From: Enterococcus hirae ATCC 9790
Lineage (GTDB): Bacteria > Bacillota > Bacilli > Lactobacillales > Enterococcaceae
NCBI RefSeq assembly: GCF_000271405.2
Contig: NC_018081.1
Span: 41,127-105,126 of the forward strand
Length of the DNA stretch: 64,000 bases
Reading direction: 5' to 3'
Each line of letters begins with the position of its first letter. The first letter of the stretch is position 1. The position numbers and the translations under genes are program-made. The notes under the pieces were generated by a model. The model was not told the origin of the DNA, did no database searches, and saw only the letters and a program-made list of their open reading frames with translations. This document shows positions 45,078-54,729 of the stretch, piece after piece.

Positions 45078-46757
45078 CTATTTACTTGCTAAGCGTAATA
45101 ATTCTTTGGCATGCTCGACTGTTAGTGGGGTAATTTCACTTCCAGCTAACATTCGGGCAATTTCGGTTTCTCGTTGTGTGGGTTGTAGTTCGGTAACCGA
45201 TGTTTGGGTACGCCCATCAATGACTTCTTTTTGAATATAGTATTGAAAATCGGCAACTGCAGCGACTTGTGGTAAATGGGTGATACACAAAACTTGTGAG
45301 TGACATGAGATCTGTGAGATCTTATCTGCAATCGCTTGGGCAACTCGGCCGCTTACTCCTGTATCCACTTCATCAAAAATGATACTAGTCACACCTTGTT
45401 CTGAAGAAAAAATAGTTTTTAACGCCAACAACATACGTGATAGTTCCCCACCCGAGGCAACTTTTACTAATGGCTTCAATGGTTCTCCAGGATTTGTGGT
45501 TATGTAAAATTCCACTTGGTCCAATCCATTAGCATCTAATTGTCCATTTTTTTCAGATGAAAAACGGACTTCAAACTCAGTGTTTTCCATATATAGACTT
45601 TTTAATTCCGTTAAGATTGATTTTTCTAGTTCTTTAGCAATTTTTTTTCTTGTTTTATGCAGTGCTAATGCTTGTTCTTGCAAGAACGTTTCTTTTTTAG
45701 TTAATTCCAGTTGCATTTTTTCTAGTTGACCTTCTGAGAAATCAGAAGAATCCAGTTCTTTAGTGATTTCTTCGTAATAATCAAGGATTGCTTCCACTGA
45801 CTCCCCATATTTGCGTTTCAACTGACGAATCAATTCAAGCCGTTGATTGACTTCTTCTAATCGGTTTTCATCCAATTCCAACAGATCGATTTGGCGACTC
45901 ATGTCACCAATGGCATCTTGAAGTAAATAATAAGCACTTTGAACATTCTCAACGATTGCTTCATATTCATTATCTAGATGAGCAATGCTTTGTAGTTCAG
46001 AAACAGCTAAACCAACGTTATCCACACTACTGGGTTCTCCCGCACTCAATGCACTATAACCACTAGCAAAACTATCCACGATCTTTTGATAATTGCTTAA
46101 TTTTTCTCTTTCCTCGCTTAACTGTTCCTCTTCGCCAACTTGTAAATCAGCTGCTGCGATTTCTTCTTGTTGAAAATGAAGCATGTCGATCCGTTGAACA
46201 AATGATTTTTCATTTTGTTGGACTTTCCGCATTTTTCGTTCGAGCTCACGATAGATAGCATACTCTTTTTGATATTTTTTCTTTTGTTGTTGAAAAGTAC
46301 GATCACCAAAACGATCCAATAAATTTAAATGGGCTTCTGGTTGTAATAGCTCCTGGTGTTCATTTTGTCCTTGAATATCAACTAGATAACTTCCGATCCT
46401 TCTAAGGTTTGCCAGCGTAACAATATGTCCATTGACTCGGCAGACATTTTTACCCGTTAATGCCATATCACGACGAACAATCAAGTTATCACCATCTGAT
46501 TCGATGCCCAGTTCTTCCATCAATTCAGTAAATCCTTCTTGACTTGGCCATTCAAACAACCCTTCTAAGATACACTTATCGGCTCCTTGGCGAATATAAT
46601 CACTGGAGCCTCTACCACCAGCCAGTAATCCAAGGGCATCAATGATAATCGATTTACCTGCCCCGGTCTCGCCAGTTAGAGCTGTCATTCCTTTATGGAA
46701 AGACAAATGCAATTCCGGAATAATCGCAAAATTAGTAATACTGATCTCTTGTAACAA
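45078..46757 (-). CDS. recN: DNA repair protein RecN
   Basis: SMC-like ATPase (559 residues) acting early in double-strand break repair. Walker A is ALTGETGAGKSIIIDALGLL (near residue 28). A long coiled coil spans ~150-380 and the C-terminal part has the ABC signature KVASGGELSRMLLALK, Walker B TSIIFDEVDTGVSG and the H-loop LCITHLPQVAA. I start at TTG 46757, eight bases after GAGGAG; a GTG three codons earlier overlaps that site. It is next to argR, as in many Firmicutes. Confidence 0.95.
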   Translation of the reverse strand: MLQEISITNFAIIPELHLSFHKGMTALTGETGAGKSIIIDALGLLAGGRGSSDYIRQGADKCILEGLFEWPSQEGFTELMEELGIESDGDNLIVRRDMALTGKNVCRVNGHIVTLANLRRIGSYLVDIQGQNEHQELLQPEAHLNLLDRFGDRTFQQQKKKYQKEYAIYRELERKMRKVQQNEKSFVQRIDMLHFQQEEIAAADLQVGEEEQLSEEREKLSNYQKIVDSFASGYSALSAGEPSSVDNVGLAVSELQSIAHLDNEYEAIVENVQSAYYLLQDAIGDMSRQIDLLELDENRLEEVNQRLELIRQLKRKYGESVEAILDYYEEITKELDSSDFSEGQLEKMQLELTKKETFLQEQALALHKTRKKIAKELEKSILTELKSLYMENTEFEVRFSSEKNGQLDANGLDQVEFYITTNPGEPLKPLVKVASGGELSRMLLALKTIFSSEQGVTSIIFDEVDTGVSGRVAQAIADKISQISCHSQVLCITHLPQVAAVADFQYYIQKEVIDGRTQTSVTELQPTQRETEIARMLAGSEITPLTVEHAKELLRLASK

Positions 46758-46774
46758 GGCAACCACTCCTCAAC

Positions 46775-47224
46775 TCAAAGGTAATGTAAAAAATCCATTT
46801 TCAATGCAACTGCATCTTCTTCTGTTCGTGTGATCATCAACACATTATCGTCATCATTAATGATGGAAAACAATTCTTTTTTATATCGTTTATCAATTAA
46901 ATTAGCCGCAGCAGAAGCGTTGCCTGGTAAAGTTTTTAAAATGACAAATTTTTCCATTTGATCAACAGCCACAAATGCATCTTTCAATAACTTTTCTAAT
47001 TTTGTACTAACGTCTTCAGTAGTTTCTGCAGGAAGACTATAGCGATAACCTCCATCAGCTGCAGGAACTTTGATGAGTTTGAGTTCTTTGATATCTCTGG
47101 AAATCGTTGCCTGCGTCACTGAAATCCCTTTGTTTTTCAGGATCTCCACAAATTCTTCTTGTTTTCTGATATCATTTTCATTTAGTAGCCGGGTAATCAA
47201 ACGATGCCGATCTTTTTTTCGCAT
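46775..47224 (-). CDS. argR: ArgR/AhrC family arginine regulator
   Basis: A 149-residue repressor. The N-terminal winged helix covers residues ~1-70 (RHRLITRLLNENDIRKQEEFVEILKNKGISVTQATISRDIKEL). The C-terminal oligomerisation domain includes LKTLPGNASAAANLID near residue 95-110. The usual arginine-contact motif GTxxGDDT is here SIINDDDNVLM, so ligand binding may be altered; divergent ArgR paralogues beside recN are known in this order. Targets could be arginine genes elsewhere. The gene is followed by recN after 17 bases. Confidence 0.9.
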   Translation of the reverse strand: MRKKDRHRLITRLLNENDIRKQEEFVEILKNKGISVTQATISRDIKELKLIKVPAADGGYRYSLPAETTEDVSTKLEKLLKDAFVAVDQMEKFVILKTLPGNASAAANLIDKRYKKELFSIINDDDNVLMITRTEEDAVALKMDFLHYL

Positions 47225-47281
47225 ACGTTCTTCGCTCCTTTACGTATTCTTCCTTACTATGATAGCTCAATTCAAACGCTT

Positions 47282-47311
47282 AATAAAGAAGAATCCGCTG
47301 TCTTCTTTATT
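47282..47311. terminator. hairpin between tlyA and argR
   Basis: AATAAAGAAG (47282-47291) pairs with CTTCTTTATT (47302-47311) behind the tlyA stop. No long T-run is present, so it is a weak terminator or an mRNA structure in the argR leader. Confidence 0.45.
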
Positions 47312-47323
47312 GCTTGCCCGTCA

Positions 47324-48142
47324 TTATTTGTGGTTAAACTGGTTGTGGGCTTCTTGGACGATCTTTTCGGGTGCCACATCTGGTGATAACGTTCCTTGAT
47401 CAGAAACTTTTTTCAAATGGGCTAAAAATTCAATGTTCCCTTCTCCACCGGTTATTGGCGAATAACTTAAATCTAATACATCATACCCATGCATCGCAGC
47501 AAAGTGTAAAATATCCTCAATCACTTGTACATGCGTTTGAGGGTCACGAACGATCCCATTCTTGCCAACTGCTTCTTTCCCCGCTTCAAATTGTGGTTTG
47601 ATCAAAGCAATCACTTCGCCACCGTCAACTAAAATTTCGTGTAATGGTACTAACATCAAACGTAAAGAAATGAATGATACATCGATGACGGCAATCTCTG
47701 GGGTTCCTTCTTGAAAATCTTCTGGTTTGGCATAACGAAAATTCGCTCTTTCCATTACTACAACTCGTTCATCTTGTCTGATTTTCCAAGCTAATTGATT
47801 ATACCCAACATCCAGAGCATAACTCATTTTTGCACCATTTTGTAAAGCCGCATCGGTAAAACCACCCGTTGATGCTCCAATATCCAATAATATTTTACCT
47901 TCTACAGATAAATCAAAGACCTTTAGTGCCTTTTCTAATTTCAATCCTCCACGAGAAACATAAGGTAATTTTTTGCCTTTGATCTGTAATTCACTACTTA
48001 CAGGGATTTTTTCCCCTGGCTTATCGAAACGTTCATTTTTTTCGTTATAGATCAAACCAGCCATAACTGAACGTTTGGCTTGCTCTCTCGTTTCAAACAA
48101 GCCTTGTTTGACTGCTAAAACGTCTACGCGTTCTTTTTCCAT
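47324..48142 (-). CDS. tlyA: TlyA family rRNA 2'-O-methyltransferase (YqxC)
   Basis: A 272-residue protein with an N-terminal S4 RNA-binding domain (RVDVLAVKQGLFETREQAKRSVMAGLIY) and an FtsJ/RrmJ-like SAM methyltransferase domain (LLDIGASTGGFTDAALQNGA near residue 90, AIDVSFISLRL near 155). TlyA proteins methylate ribosomal RNA and were once called hemolysins; haemolysis should not be assumed. I choose the ATG at 48142, which has GGAG six bases upstream. It lies between ispA and argR, the standard ispA-tlyA-argR-recN order. Confidence 0.93.
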   Translation of the reverse strand: MEKERVDVLAVKQGLFETREQAKRSVMAGLIYNEKNERFDKPGEKIPVSSELQIKGKKLPYVSRGGLKLEKALKVFDLSVEGKILLDIGASTGGFTDAALQNGAKMSYALDVGYNQLAWKIRQDERVVVMERANFRYAKPEDFQEGTPEIAVIDVSFISLRLMLVPLHEILVDGGEVIALIKPQFEAGKEAVGKNGIVRDPQTHVQVIEDILHFAAMHGYDVLDLSYSPITGGEGNIEFLAHLKKVSDQGTLSPDVAPEKIVQEAHNQFNHK

Positions 48143-48156
48143 TTTTTTCTCCATTT

Positions 48157-49041
48157 CTATACACTGAATTGCTGAACTAATTGACGTAAAAGTTGTCCAT
48201 CGAATGAACATACCGTTTGTTCTAACTGATCAATCATTCGATTCGCCGCATCAATCTCATTTTCAAGTGCGCTTTTTGTTTCTTCGATACCTAATAAACC
48301 TGGATAAGTCGTTTTTTCCATTTTAGCATCTTTACCAGCTGTTTTACCTAATACTTCAGTCGTGCTAACCACATCGAGCAGATCATCACGAATTTGAAAA
48401 GCAAGGCCTAGATGACTGGCTAATTTTTGTAGGCTAGCTAAAACTTCCTCCGGTTGGTTTGCTAATACTCCTCCCGCTAATAAAGCGTAGTGCATCAAGC
48501 GACCAGTTTTTCTTTCGTGGATAAACATTAATTCCTCTAATGTTAATTGTTTTGTTTCTCCCTCGATATCCGCTGCTTGACCAGCAACCATCCCTTGGGT
48601 TCCCGCATTGATTGCTAATTGTTGCAGCAGTAAAAGTTTTGGTGAGTTTGCTAAATGAGCCATACTGATGAGTTGAAAGGCACCTGTCAATAACCCATCT
48701 CCTGCTAAAATAGCCAGTGCTTCCCCGTAGACTTTATGGTTTGTTGGTTTCCCGCGGCGTAGATCATCATTGTCCATTGCCGGAAGATCATCGTGAATCA
48801 ACGAATACGTGTGGATCATTTCCAAAGCAGCTGCTACTTGATAAGTTGTTGTATTGATCGATTCGCCAAACGCAGCTACTGTACTAAGTAAAAGCAAAGG
48901 ACGAATCCGTTTGCCTCCAGCGCGAACGGAATAAAGCATACTTTCTTTCAACTGTTCATCAGAAGTGTAGTCATTTAGAAAAGAAACAATTTCTTCTTCT
49001 ACAGAAGATAGATGGATCGTTGAAAAATCAGCCAACTTCAT
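48157..49041 (-). CDS. ispA: polyprenyl (farnesyl) diphosphate synthase
   Basis: Class I prenyltransferase (294 residues) condensing IPP with DMAPP and GPP to farnesyl diphosphate, the precursor of undecaprenyl carriers. The first aspartate-rich motif is DDLPAMDNDDLRRGKPT near residue 85 and the second is QIRDDLLDV near 225. KTGRLMHYAL supplies the conserved lysine and threonine. Its ATG overlaps the xseB stop. It provides the lipid carrier for the wall enzymes encoded elsewhere in the window. Confidence 0.94.
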   Translation of the reverse strand: MKLADFSTIHLSSVEEEIVSFLNDYTSDEQLKESMLYSVRAGGKRIRPLLLLSTVAAFGESINTTTYQVAAALEMIHTYSLIHDDLPAMDNDDLRRGKPTNHKVYGEALAILAGDGLLTGAFQLISMAHLANSPKLLLLQQLAINAGTQGMVAGQAADIEGETKQLTLEELMFIHERKTGRLMHYALLAGGVLANQPEEVLASLQKLASHLGLAFQIRDDLLDVVSTTEVLGKTAGKDAKMEKTTYPGLLGIEETKSALENEIDAANRMIDQLEQTVCSFDGQLLRQLVQQFSV

Positions 49042-49265
49042 TATGCTTCCTCATTTCCTTCAAAAGTAACTTCTTCATTTGCCTCTGACATCATTTTCGT
49101 CAAAGTTTTTTCAGCTTTAGTTAAAGTATCTTGGCAATGCTTACTTAATTCCATTCCTCGTTTAAAAGCATCTAAAGCAGATTCTAAAGGTACATCACCT
49201 TGTTCTAATTCCATGACAATTTTTTCTAATTCTTGTAATGATTCCTCAAATGTCGGATTTTCCAT
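49041..49265 (-). CDS. xseB: exodeoxyribonuclease VII small subunit
   Basis: Small helical subunit (74 residues) of exonuclease VII, with the family sequence [37 protein letters not shown]. It activates the large subunit encoded directly upstream. The ATG at 49265 is preferred because the ATG at 49274 lies too close to GGAG, which overlaps the xseA stop. Coupled to ispA by a one-base overlap. Confidence 0.94.
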   Translation of the reverse strand: MENPTFEESLQELEKIVMELEQGDVPLESALDAFKRGMELSKHCQDTLTKAEKTLTKMMSEANEEVTFEGNEEA

Positions 49266-49270
49266 ATTGA

Positions 49271-50611
49271 TCATTCTCCTTCTTCTACTTCTTGTACCGT
49301 AGCAATTACTTGTCCGTCTTGGTAATGGATCGTGATCGTATCCTCAGGCTTCATCTCTGTCACACTTTTCACGACACGACCTTCGATTGTTGTGTAATTG
49401 TATCCTCGCCCCATGATTTTCAACGGACTAAGTAAATCTAATGATTGAATCGCTTGTTGGAAACGTTGCTGCTGGCTCTGCATATATTGTTCCATTTTTT
49501 CAGCTAACCGCTTCTCTAAGTAGTCTGTTTCTTGCTTGGCAGATTTCACTCGATAAGTCGGTGCAACTTGTGCCAACTGATGGTTCAAGCGAACCGTTTG
49601 TTTTTCTTTCAAATGATAAATTTGTTGTGTCGCTTGGAACAAGCGCTGTTTGAACTGATCAAGCTTAATTGTTTGTCCTTCATACAGACGTTCCGGTTGA
49701 CGGAAAACATATGATTGTTTTGCTCGTTCAAAACGTTCTTGTTTGCGTTGAATTTGACGCAAAAAGGCCTGTTCAAGCCTTGCTTGCCGTTCTTTCAGCT
49801 TCAACAATACTTCAGATAAAACAGGAACAGCTAATTCAGCTGCCGCCGTCGGTGTGGCTGCTCGTACATCTGCTGCTAAATCAGCAATAGTAGTATCCGT
49901 CTCATGCCCAACTGAAGAAATCACAGGTGTTCGTGCCTCAAAAATGGCACGTGCTACTCTTTCTTCATTAAATGGCCACAAGTCTTCAATCGATCCGCCG
50001 CCACGTCCAATGATCATCGTGTCGAAATCTCCCAGTTCTTCAACACGACGGATATTTTCAACGATATTGTCAGCTGCTTGATTTCCTTGCACCACCGTTG
50101 GGAATAGGACGAGTTGGGCGATGGGGTAACGTCTTTTGACAGTTGTGATGATATCTCGGATAACTGCACCACTTGGACTGGTCAAAACTGCAATTCTTTT
50201 TGGAAAACGTGGAAGAGCTTGCTTATGTTCCGGCTTAAAAAGACCTTCTTTTCGCAATTTTTCTTTTCGTTCTTCTAATTCTTGATATAGCGCTCCTACA
50301 CCATCAGGTTCCATGTGTTCAACGTAAATCTGATAAGAACCAGAAGCTTCATAAAGAGAGATCCGTCCGACAACTAATACTTTCATCCCTTCTTTAGGTT
50401 GAAAACGTAATTTTTGAAATGCACCTTTGAACATGATTGCTGAGATTTTTGCATGGTCATCTTTTAAACTAAAATATTGATGTGCATTTGCTCTCAAACG
50501 AAAATTCGAGATTTCACCTGTTAAATAGACCCTTTCAAGATAAGGGTCTACATCAAATTTCCTTTTTAAATACTTGGTTAATGTGGTTACTGTTAAATAT
50601 TCTTGTGTCAT
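49271..50611 (-). CDS. xseA: exodeoxyribonuclease VII large subunit
   Basis: Nuclease subunit (446 residues) degrading single-stranded DNA to oligonucleotides. It has the N-terminal OB-fold ([24 protein letters not shown]), the catalytic domain with [32 protein letters not shown] and [24 protein letters not shown], and a long helical C-terminal domain that binds XseB. The start abuts the folD stop, implying cotranscription folD-xseA-xseB-ispA. Confidence 0.95.
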   Translation of the reverse strand: MTQEYLTVTTLTKYLKRKFDVDPYLERVYLTGEISNFRLRANAHQYFSLKDDHAKISAIMFKGAFQKLRFQPKEGMKVLVVGRISLYEASGSYQIYVEHMEPDGVGALYQELEERKEKLRKEGLFKPEHKQALPRFPKRIAVLTSPSGAVIRDIITTVKRRYPIAQLVLFPTVVQGNQAADNIVENIRRVEELGDFDTMIIGRGGGSIEDLWPFNEERVARAIFEARTPVISSVGHETDTTIADLAADVRAATPTAAAELAVPVLSEVLLKLKERQARLEQAFLRQIQRKQERFERAKQSYVFRQPERLYEGQTIKLDQFKQRLFQATQQIYHLKEKQTVRLNHQLAQVAPTYRVKSAKQETDYLEKRLAEKMEQYMQSQQQRFQQAIQSLDLLSPLKIMGRGYNYTTIEGRVVKSVTEMKPEDTITIHYQDGQVIATVQEVEEGE

Positions 50612-51457
50612 CTACTCACCTGCTTCAGCAGCCAGCACGGTTTGATACATCAGCATCGTAATCGTCATAGGTCCTACTCCTTTAGGCACTGGAGTGATAT
50701 AGCTTGCTAAAGGTTCTACTTCATCAAATTTTACATCACCGATCAATTTCCCATGCTCATCACGATTCATACCAACATCGATCACCACTGCGCCTGGTTT
50801 GATAAATTCCTTAGTAACAAAATGGCCTCGCCCAATCGCTACGACTAAAATATCAGCTTCTTTTGCAAGTTCAGCAAGGTTAGCCGTTTTTGAATGAGCA
50901 ATCGTTACTGTAGCATCTGCCATCAATAATAATTGTGCCATTGGTTTCCCTACAATATTGCTACGTCCGATCACCAGCGCCCGCTTCCCTGCCAAATTGA
51001 TATCATAAGCTGCGAACATTTTCATGATGCCATATGGCGTACAAGGAATCTTATCGGGGTTACCAGCTAATAATCGTCCTAAATTCATTGGATGAAAACC
51101 ATCTACATCTTTTTTAGGATCAATTGCTAATAAGACTTTTTCTTCATCAATGTGTTTTGGCAATGGCAACTGAACAAGAATCCCGTGAAAATTTGGGTCT
51201 TGATTATATTTTTCGATTTCAGCTAACAACGTTTCTTCAGAGATCGTGCTTGGGTAACGTTCAACTTTTGAATGGATCCCGATTGATTTTGCGGAACGTT
51301 CTTTATTACGTACATAAACCTGACTGGCTGGATTTTCTCCTACTAATAAAACGACCAATCCGGGGGAGATCGATTTTGTTTTTAATTCGCTCACTTTTAT
51401 CGCAATCTCTGCTTGCATTTTTTCAGCTAGTTCTTTTCCATTAATCAATTCTGCCAT
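50612..51457 (-). CDS. folD: bifunctional methylenetetrahydrofolate dehydrogenase/cyclohydrolase
   Basis: Folate enzyme (281 residues) converting methylene-THF to formyl-[33 protein letters not shown] carries the catalytic tyrosine and lysine. [32 protein letters not shown] and [14 protein letters not shown] [16 protein letters not shown] are signatures. A promoter-like extended -10 (TGGTAGAAT, TAGAAT at 51488-51493) lies upstream, behind the nusB terminator. Confidence 0.96.
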   Translation of the reverse strand: MAELINGKELAEKMQAEIAIKVSELKTKSISPGLVVLLVGENPASQVYVRNKERSAKSIGIHSKVERYPSTISEETLLAEIEKYNQDPNFHGILVQLPLPKHIDEEKVLLAIDPKKDVDGFHPMNLGRLLAGNPDKIPCTPYGIMKMFAAYDINLAGKRALVIGRSNIVGKPMAQLLLMADATVTIAHSKTANLAELAKEADILVVAIGRGHFVTKEFIKPGAVVIDVGMNRDEHGKLIGDVKFDEVEPLASYITPVPKGVGPMTITMLMYQTVLAAEAGE

Positions 51458-51487
51458 ACGATCACTCCCAGATTTTTTTGTGCTTTC

Positions 51488-51496
51488 ATTCTACCA
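51488..51496 (-). promoter_or_regulatory. predicted extended -10 promoter of folD
   Basis: TGGTAGAAT on the minus strand about 30 bases upstream of folD, with TTCTAA 18 bases further up as a poor -35. Confidence 0.45.
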
Positions 51497-51542
51497 TAGA
51501 TAAACAAGCTTTTAGAACCTGTTTCCTTGTTTTCATAGAAAA

Positions 51543-51565
51543 AAGCTGGGACTATGCCCCAGCTT
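51543..51565 (-). terminator. terminator overlapping the nusB stop
   Basis: AAGCTGGGGC pairs with GTCCCAGCTT around a short loop, followed by a T-run on the minus strand. The stem begins inside the last codons of nusB. Confidence 0.8.
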
Positions 51566-52001
51566 CAATCTCTTTTAAAACATTAGATAATACACCGTTG
51601 ACAAACTTACGTGATTGATCATCACTAAAAGTTTTGGCTAATTCAATGGCTTCATTCAATGCGACTGCGGATGGTACATCTTCAATGTACTTCATTTCAA
51701 AGATGGCGATACGCAAGATGATCAAATCCATCTTAGAGATACGATTGATGCGCCAGTTTCCTTTGAGGTGCTTCTCAATGGTTTGGTCTAATTCGCCTTT
51801 TTTCGCACACACACCGCCAACCAATGTATCTAAATAAACAGGAACAAACTCTGACTCCTCTTCATTGATCATTTCTTTGTGATCCAACTCAATTGCATGG
51901 AAAATTGCGTCTTCTTTGGTCAAATCAGCATTAAAATCTAATGGAAATAATGCTTGTAAAGCCATTTCACGAATTTCGTGTCTTGATAATTCTTTATTCA
52001 T
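51552..52001 (-). CDS. nusB: transcription antitermination factor NusB
   Basis: All-helical RNA-binding protein (149 residues) that joins NusE/S10 on boxA RNA to protect rRNA transcription from early termination. Conserved features are SRHEIREMALQALFPLDF at the N-terminus and WRINRISKMDLIILRIAIFEMKYIEDVPSAVALNEAIELAKTF. I choose the ATG at 52001, six bases after GAGG; it overlaps the end of the Asp23-family gene by eight bases. Confidence 0.95.
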   Translation of the reverse strand: MNKELSRHEIREMALQALFPLDFNADLTKEDAIFHAIELDHKEMINEEESEFVPVYLDTLVGGVCAKKGELDQTIEKHLKGNWRINRISKMDLIILRIAIFEMKYIEDVPSAVALNEAIELAKTFSDDQSRKFVNGVLSNVLKEIEAGA

Positions 52002-52419
52002 TTTCTTCCTCTTCGTCTTCAAAAAGTTCTTCAATTGCTGGTTGTTCTAGTTTTTCCGGTACGACTGCTACCACATGAACATTGACTTCTGCTAAAGCAA
52101 TGTCTGTCATGAAAAGAACTTGCTGATTCACGCGTTCTTGCATTTCCATCGCTACTCTGGGAACAGAAACCCCATATTCTAAATAGCAATAAAGATCTAC
52201 TTTTAACCCATCTTCATCATTTACTAAATAGACACCTTTACCATGCGCTGCACGCCCTAATAATTCCGTTACGTTGCTGGCAAATGTTCCACGCATCCCA
52301 TAAACGCCTTCTACTTTTGAAGCAGCGATACCAATAATCACTTCAATGACTTCTGGCGCAATGACAATTTCACCAAGCTCTTGAGTCGCATTCAAAACTA
52401 AATTTTTGTCCTCTGCCAT
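51994..52419 (-). CDS. Asp23/Gls24 family envelope stress protein (YqhY-like)
   Basis: A 141-residue Asp23-family protein. Its single domain starts LGEIVIAPEVIEVIIGIAASKVEGVYGMRG and contains GVYLVNDEDGLKVDLYCYLEYG and VPRVAMEMQERVNQQVLFMT; the tail is acidic. The copy beside nusB corresponds to YqhY of B. subtilis, linked to fatty acid synthesis control, and is distinct from the stress-induced Gls24 paralogue. Translationally coupled to nusB. The 235 bases upstream hold a candidate extended -10 (TGATACACT) but no gene. Confidence 0.9.
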   Translation of the reverse strand: MAEDKNLVLNATQELGEIVIAPEVIEVIIGIAASKVEGVYGMRGTFASNVTELLGRAAHGKGVYLVNDEDGLKVDLYCYLEYGVSVPRVAMEMQERVNQQVLFMTDIALAEVNVHVVAVVPEKLEQPAIEELFEDEEEENE

Positions 52420-52654
52420 TTTATCTATTCCTCCTTTTGCCTCTACACAGATTGTTGCCTACGAATGAACCGTTCTTTCACTTATTCTTCATTCGAAACG
52501 TATAAAGGTAAACTGTTCACTTGCCTATTTGAGAGTCTTTTTCTCAAACAAATTACGCTTTGTTTTCAAAGCTTGCTGTCTTCTATAGTGTATCATTAAA
52601 TCAAGTGATTTTCTATAACAAAGTCTGAGTGAATGATGCTTTAGGCTACGCTCA

Positions 52655-53719
52655 TCATAAAATAATCAACTCTTTTGGTGAATGCGTCAACACGCGATTT
52701 CCATCAGAAGTAATCAATAAATCATCTTCGATTCTAACGCCACCGATACCTGGTAAGTAAATGCCTGGTTCGTCGGTAATAATATTTCCTGGAACAAATT
52801 GTTTCTCAGCTCGAACTGAAACATTGGGTCCTTCATGGATCTCTAAGCCAATTCCATGTCCTGTTGAGTGTCCAAAAGCTTCGCCATAACCATGTTTCGT
52901 AATGTAATCTCTAGCTACAGCATCTAGTTGCTTACCGGTAACTCCTGGTTTAGCTACTTCCAGAACTGCTAGTTGGGCTTCAAGAACGATTTGATAAATT
53001 TCTTTTAATTGTTCTCCTGGGTCACCAATCGCAAATGTTCGTGTCATATCAGAAACATAACCTTCATAGTAGCATCCAAAATCTATTGTGATCAAATCGC
53101 CTTGTTCAATGATTTTTTTGCTAGCAACTCCATGTGGCATAGCTGAGCGTAAACCACTAGCAACGATTGTTTCAAAAGAAACACCTGACGCTCCAAGTGA
53201 ACGCATATAAAAATCTAATTGGTTGGCAACTTCGATCTCTGTCATTCCCGGTTGAATCATCTTGAGAATATGGTCATATGCCAAATCTGCAATACTACAA
53301 GCTTTTTCAATAATCGCAATTTCTTCTTCGTCTTTGATTTCTCGAAGTTCTTCAATCATGCCCGAAATAGGAATCAGTTGCGCATCAATGATCTCTTCTA
53401 ATACCGAATATTCTAAGAAGGAAACAGTTGTTTCTTCAAAACCAAGTTCACGTAGTCCTTCTTTTTGAACTAAGTCAGCTACTTCTTCAAAAATCGGTCC
53501 TACATTTTTGATGATCTCAAATCCTTGAGCTTGAGCTGCTGCTTGCTCGGTATAACGAAAGTCAGTAATAAAAAAGGCTTTTTCCAATGTGATGACCGCT
53601 AAGCCTGTCGTACCAGTAAAATTAGTCAAATAACGAAGATTGTATGGACTAGTGATCAAAAATGAATCTAAATTTTCTTCTTGCATCTTTTTACGCAATT
53701 TTTCTACTCGTAGCATCAT
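52655..53719 (-). CDS. pepP: Xaa-Pro aminopeptidase/dipeptidase, M24 family
   Basis: Cytosolic metallopeptidase (354 residues) cleaving peptides with proline in the second position. The N-terminal creatinase-like domain covers ~1-125 and the C-terminal pita-bread domain carries all metal ligands: DFGCYYEGYVSDMTRTF, FGHSTGHGIGLEIHEGP, TDEPGIYLPG and VRIEDDLLIT. It resembles YqhT. In many Firmicutes efp follows it, but here the next gene is the Asp23-family gene. Confidence 0.93.
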   Translation of the reverse strand: MMLRVEKLRKKMQEENLDSFLITSPYNLRYLTNFTGTTGLAVITLEKAFFITDFRYTEQAAAQAQGFEIIKNVGPIFEEVADLVQKEGLRELGFEETTVSFLEYSVLEEIIDAQLIPISGMIEELREIKDEEEIAIIEKACSIADLAYDHILKMIQPGMTEIEVANQLDFYMRSLGASGVSFETIVASGLRSAMPHGVASKKIIEQGDLITIDFGCYYEGYVSDMTRTFAIGDPGEQLKEIYQIVLEAQLAVLEVAKPGVTGKQLDAVARDYITKHGYGEAFGHSTGHGIGLEIHEGPNVSVRAEKQFVPGNIITDEPGIYLPGIGGVRIEDDLLITSDGNRVLTHSPKELIIL

Positions 53720-53822
53720 AAATGAAATTCCTTCTTTCTTTGCTCTCTTTTTTCTATTATAGCAAATTTTCTTTCTGACACAGCAGATAAAACAAATTTT
53801 CTTAATAAACTTAGTAAAACAA

Positions 53823-53865
53823 AAATAGTTAAGACAAATCAGTTTCAGATCTGCCTTAACTATTT
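53823..53865 (-). terminator. terminator of the GlsB-like gene
   Basis: AAATAGTTAAG (53823-53833) pairs with CTTAACTATTT (53855-53865), with an inner GATC pairing; T-rich on the minus strand side. Confidence 0.75.
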
Positions 53866-53908
53866 ACTTCTATCTGCAAAACTATTGGCTAAGCGTTAAT
53901 CTATTTGA

Positions 53909-54154
53909 TTATGATCGTTTCCCAAAAAAGAATGAAACAACTGCCACTAAAATAACTGCGCCTAAAATTGATGGAATAAGTGCCATACCAGCTGCATGTG
54001 GTCCCCAGTTACCAAAAATTGCTTGACCGATACTTGAACCAATCAATCCAGCAATGATATTTGTGATACAACCCATAGAATTTCCTTTACTGGTAATTGC
54101 TCCAGCAATGGCTCCGATGACTGCACCAACGATTAAAGTCCATATCCAACCCAT
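53909..54154 (-). CDS. GlsB/YeaQ/YmgE family small membrane protein
   Basis: An 81-residue glycine- and isoleucine-rich membrane protein with three hydrophobic segments. It starts MGWIWTLIVGAVIGAIAGAITSKGNSMGCITNIIAGLIGSSIG, the pattern of the transglycosylase-associated (GlsB/YeaQ) family. In E. faecalis the GlsB protein is encoded with the Gls24 stress protein; this copy stands alone with its own terminator. The exact role is unknown, probably envelope stress. Confidence 0.88.
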   Translation of the reverse strand: MGWIWTLIVGAVIGAIAGAITSKGNSMGCITNIIAGLIGSSIGQAIFGNWGPHAAGMALIPSILGAVILVAVVSFFFGKRS

Positions 54155-54282
54155 ACTAATAACCTCCTTCTTTACAGTTTCATTCTAGCATAGGAAAATT
54201 ATTAGGAGCAAATGATTGAACCAGCGTTGAAGCTGACCTAGATAATGACACCGCACACAAAAGAAAAAGCGAAACACAAAAC

Positions 54283-54325
54283 AAAACACGAATGACATGC
54301 TGCGAAGAGCATCCATTCGTGTTTT
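54283..54325 (-). terminator. terminator of manO
   Basis: AAAACACGAATG (54283-54294) pairs with CATTCGTGTTTT (54314-54325), with a second inner hairpin ATGC/GCAT, directly behind the manO stop. Confidence 0.85.
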
Positions 54326-54326
54326 T

Positions 54327-54701
54327 CTACTTGCGTTTGAAGATACTTTTGACACCACGTTTCACTACATCAAAAAAGCTCAAGGATTGAACCATACGAC
54401 TAGGATCTACGTATTTTCTGATAGCGCGAAGTACTTTTTTGGGTTCTTTAGAAGAAAATGTATATGTACCATTTTTCTTTGTTTGAATGGCATAGCGCGG
54501 AATCCATTTTCCTTTGAACATAACGGATGCGATGACGTAATCAATCTCTTCCCAAGGGATTTGAACAAATTTCCGAGTGTCTCTTGCATGATAAAATTCG
54601 AATCCTCGGTCTCCAATCATGATTTTCCCATAATCAGTCAAACCAGTAAACGCAGTGGCATCAATTACCAAATCAACTTTTGTATTGATTGATTGAACCA
54701 T
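54327..54701 (-). CDS. manO: DUF956 family protein ManO
   Basis: A 124-residue protein of the DUF956 family, almost always encoded after mannose-class PTS genes in lactic acid bacteria. It starts MVQSINTKVDLVIDATAFTGLTDYGKIMIGDRGFEFYHARD and has WEEIDYVIASVMFKGKWIPRYAI. It is predicted cytosolic and PH-like, with a basic C-terminal tail. A proposed regulatory role is not proven. It is separated from the EIID gene by a terminator and has its own TATACT box, so it is probably not fully coregulated with the PTS genes. Confidence 0.88.
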   Translation of the reverse strand: MVQSINTKVDLVIDATAFTGLTDYGKIMIGDRGFEFYHARDTRKFVQIPWEEIDYVIASVMFKGKWIPRYAIQTKKNGTYTFSSKEPKKVLRAIRKYVDPSRMVQSLSFFDVVKRGVKSIFKRK

Positions 54702-54729
54702 TTAATCACTCCTATTATTTTATCTATCT

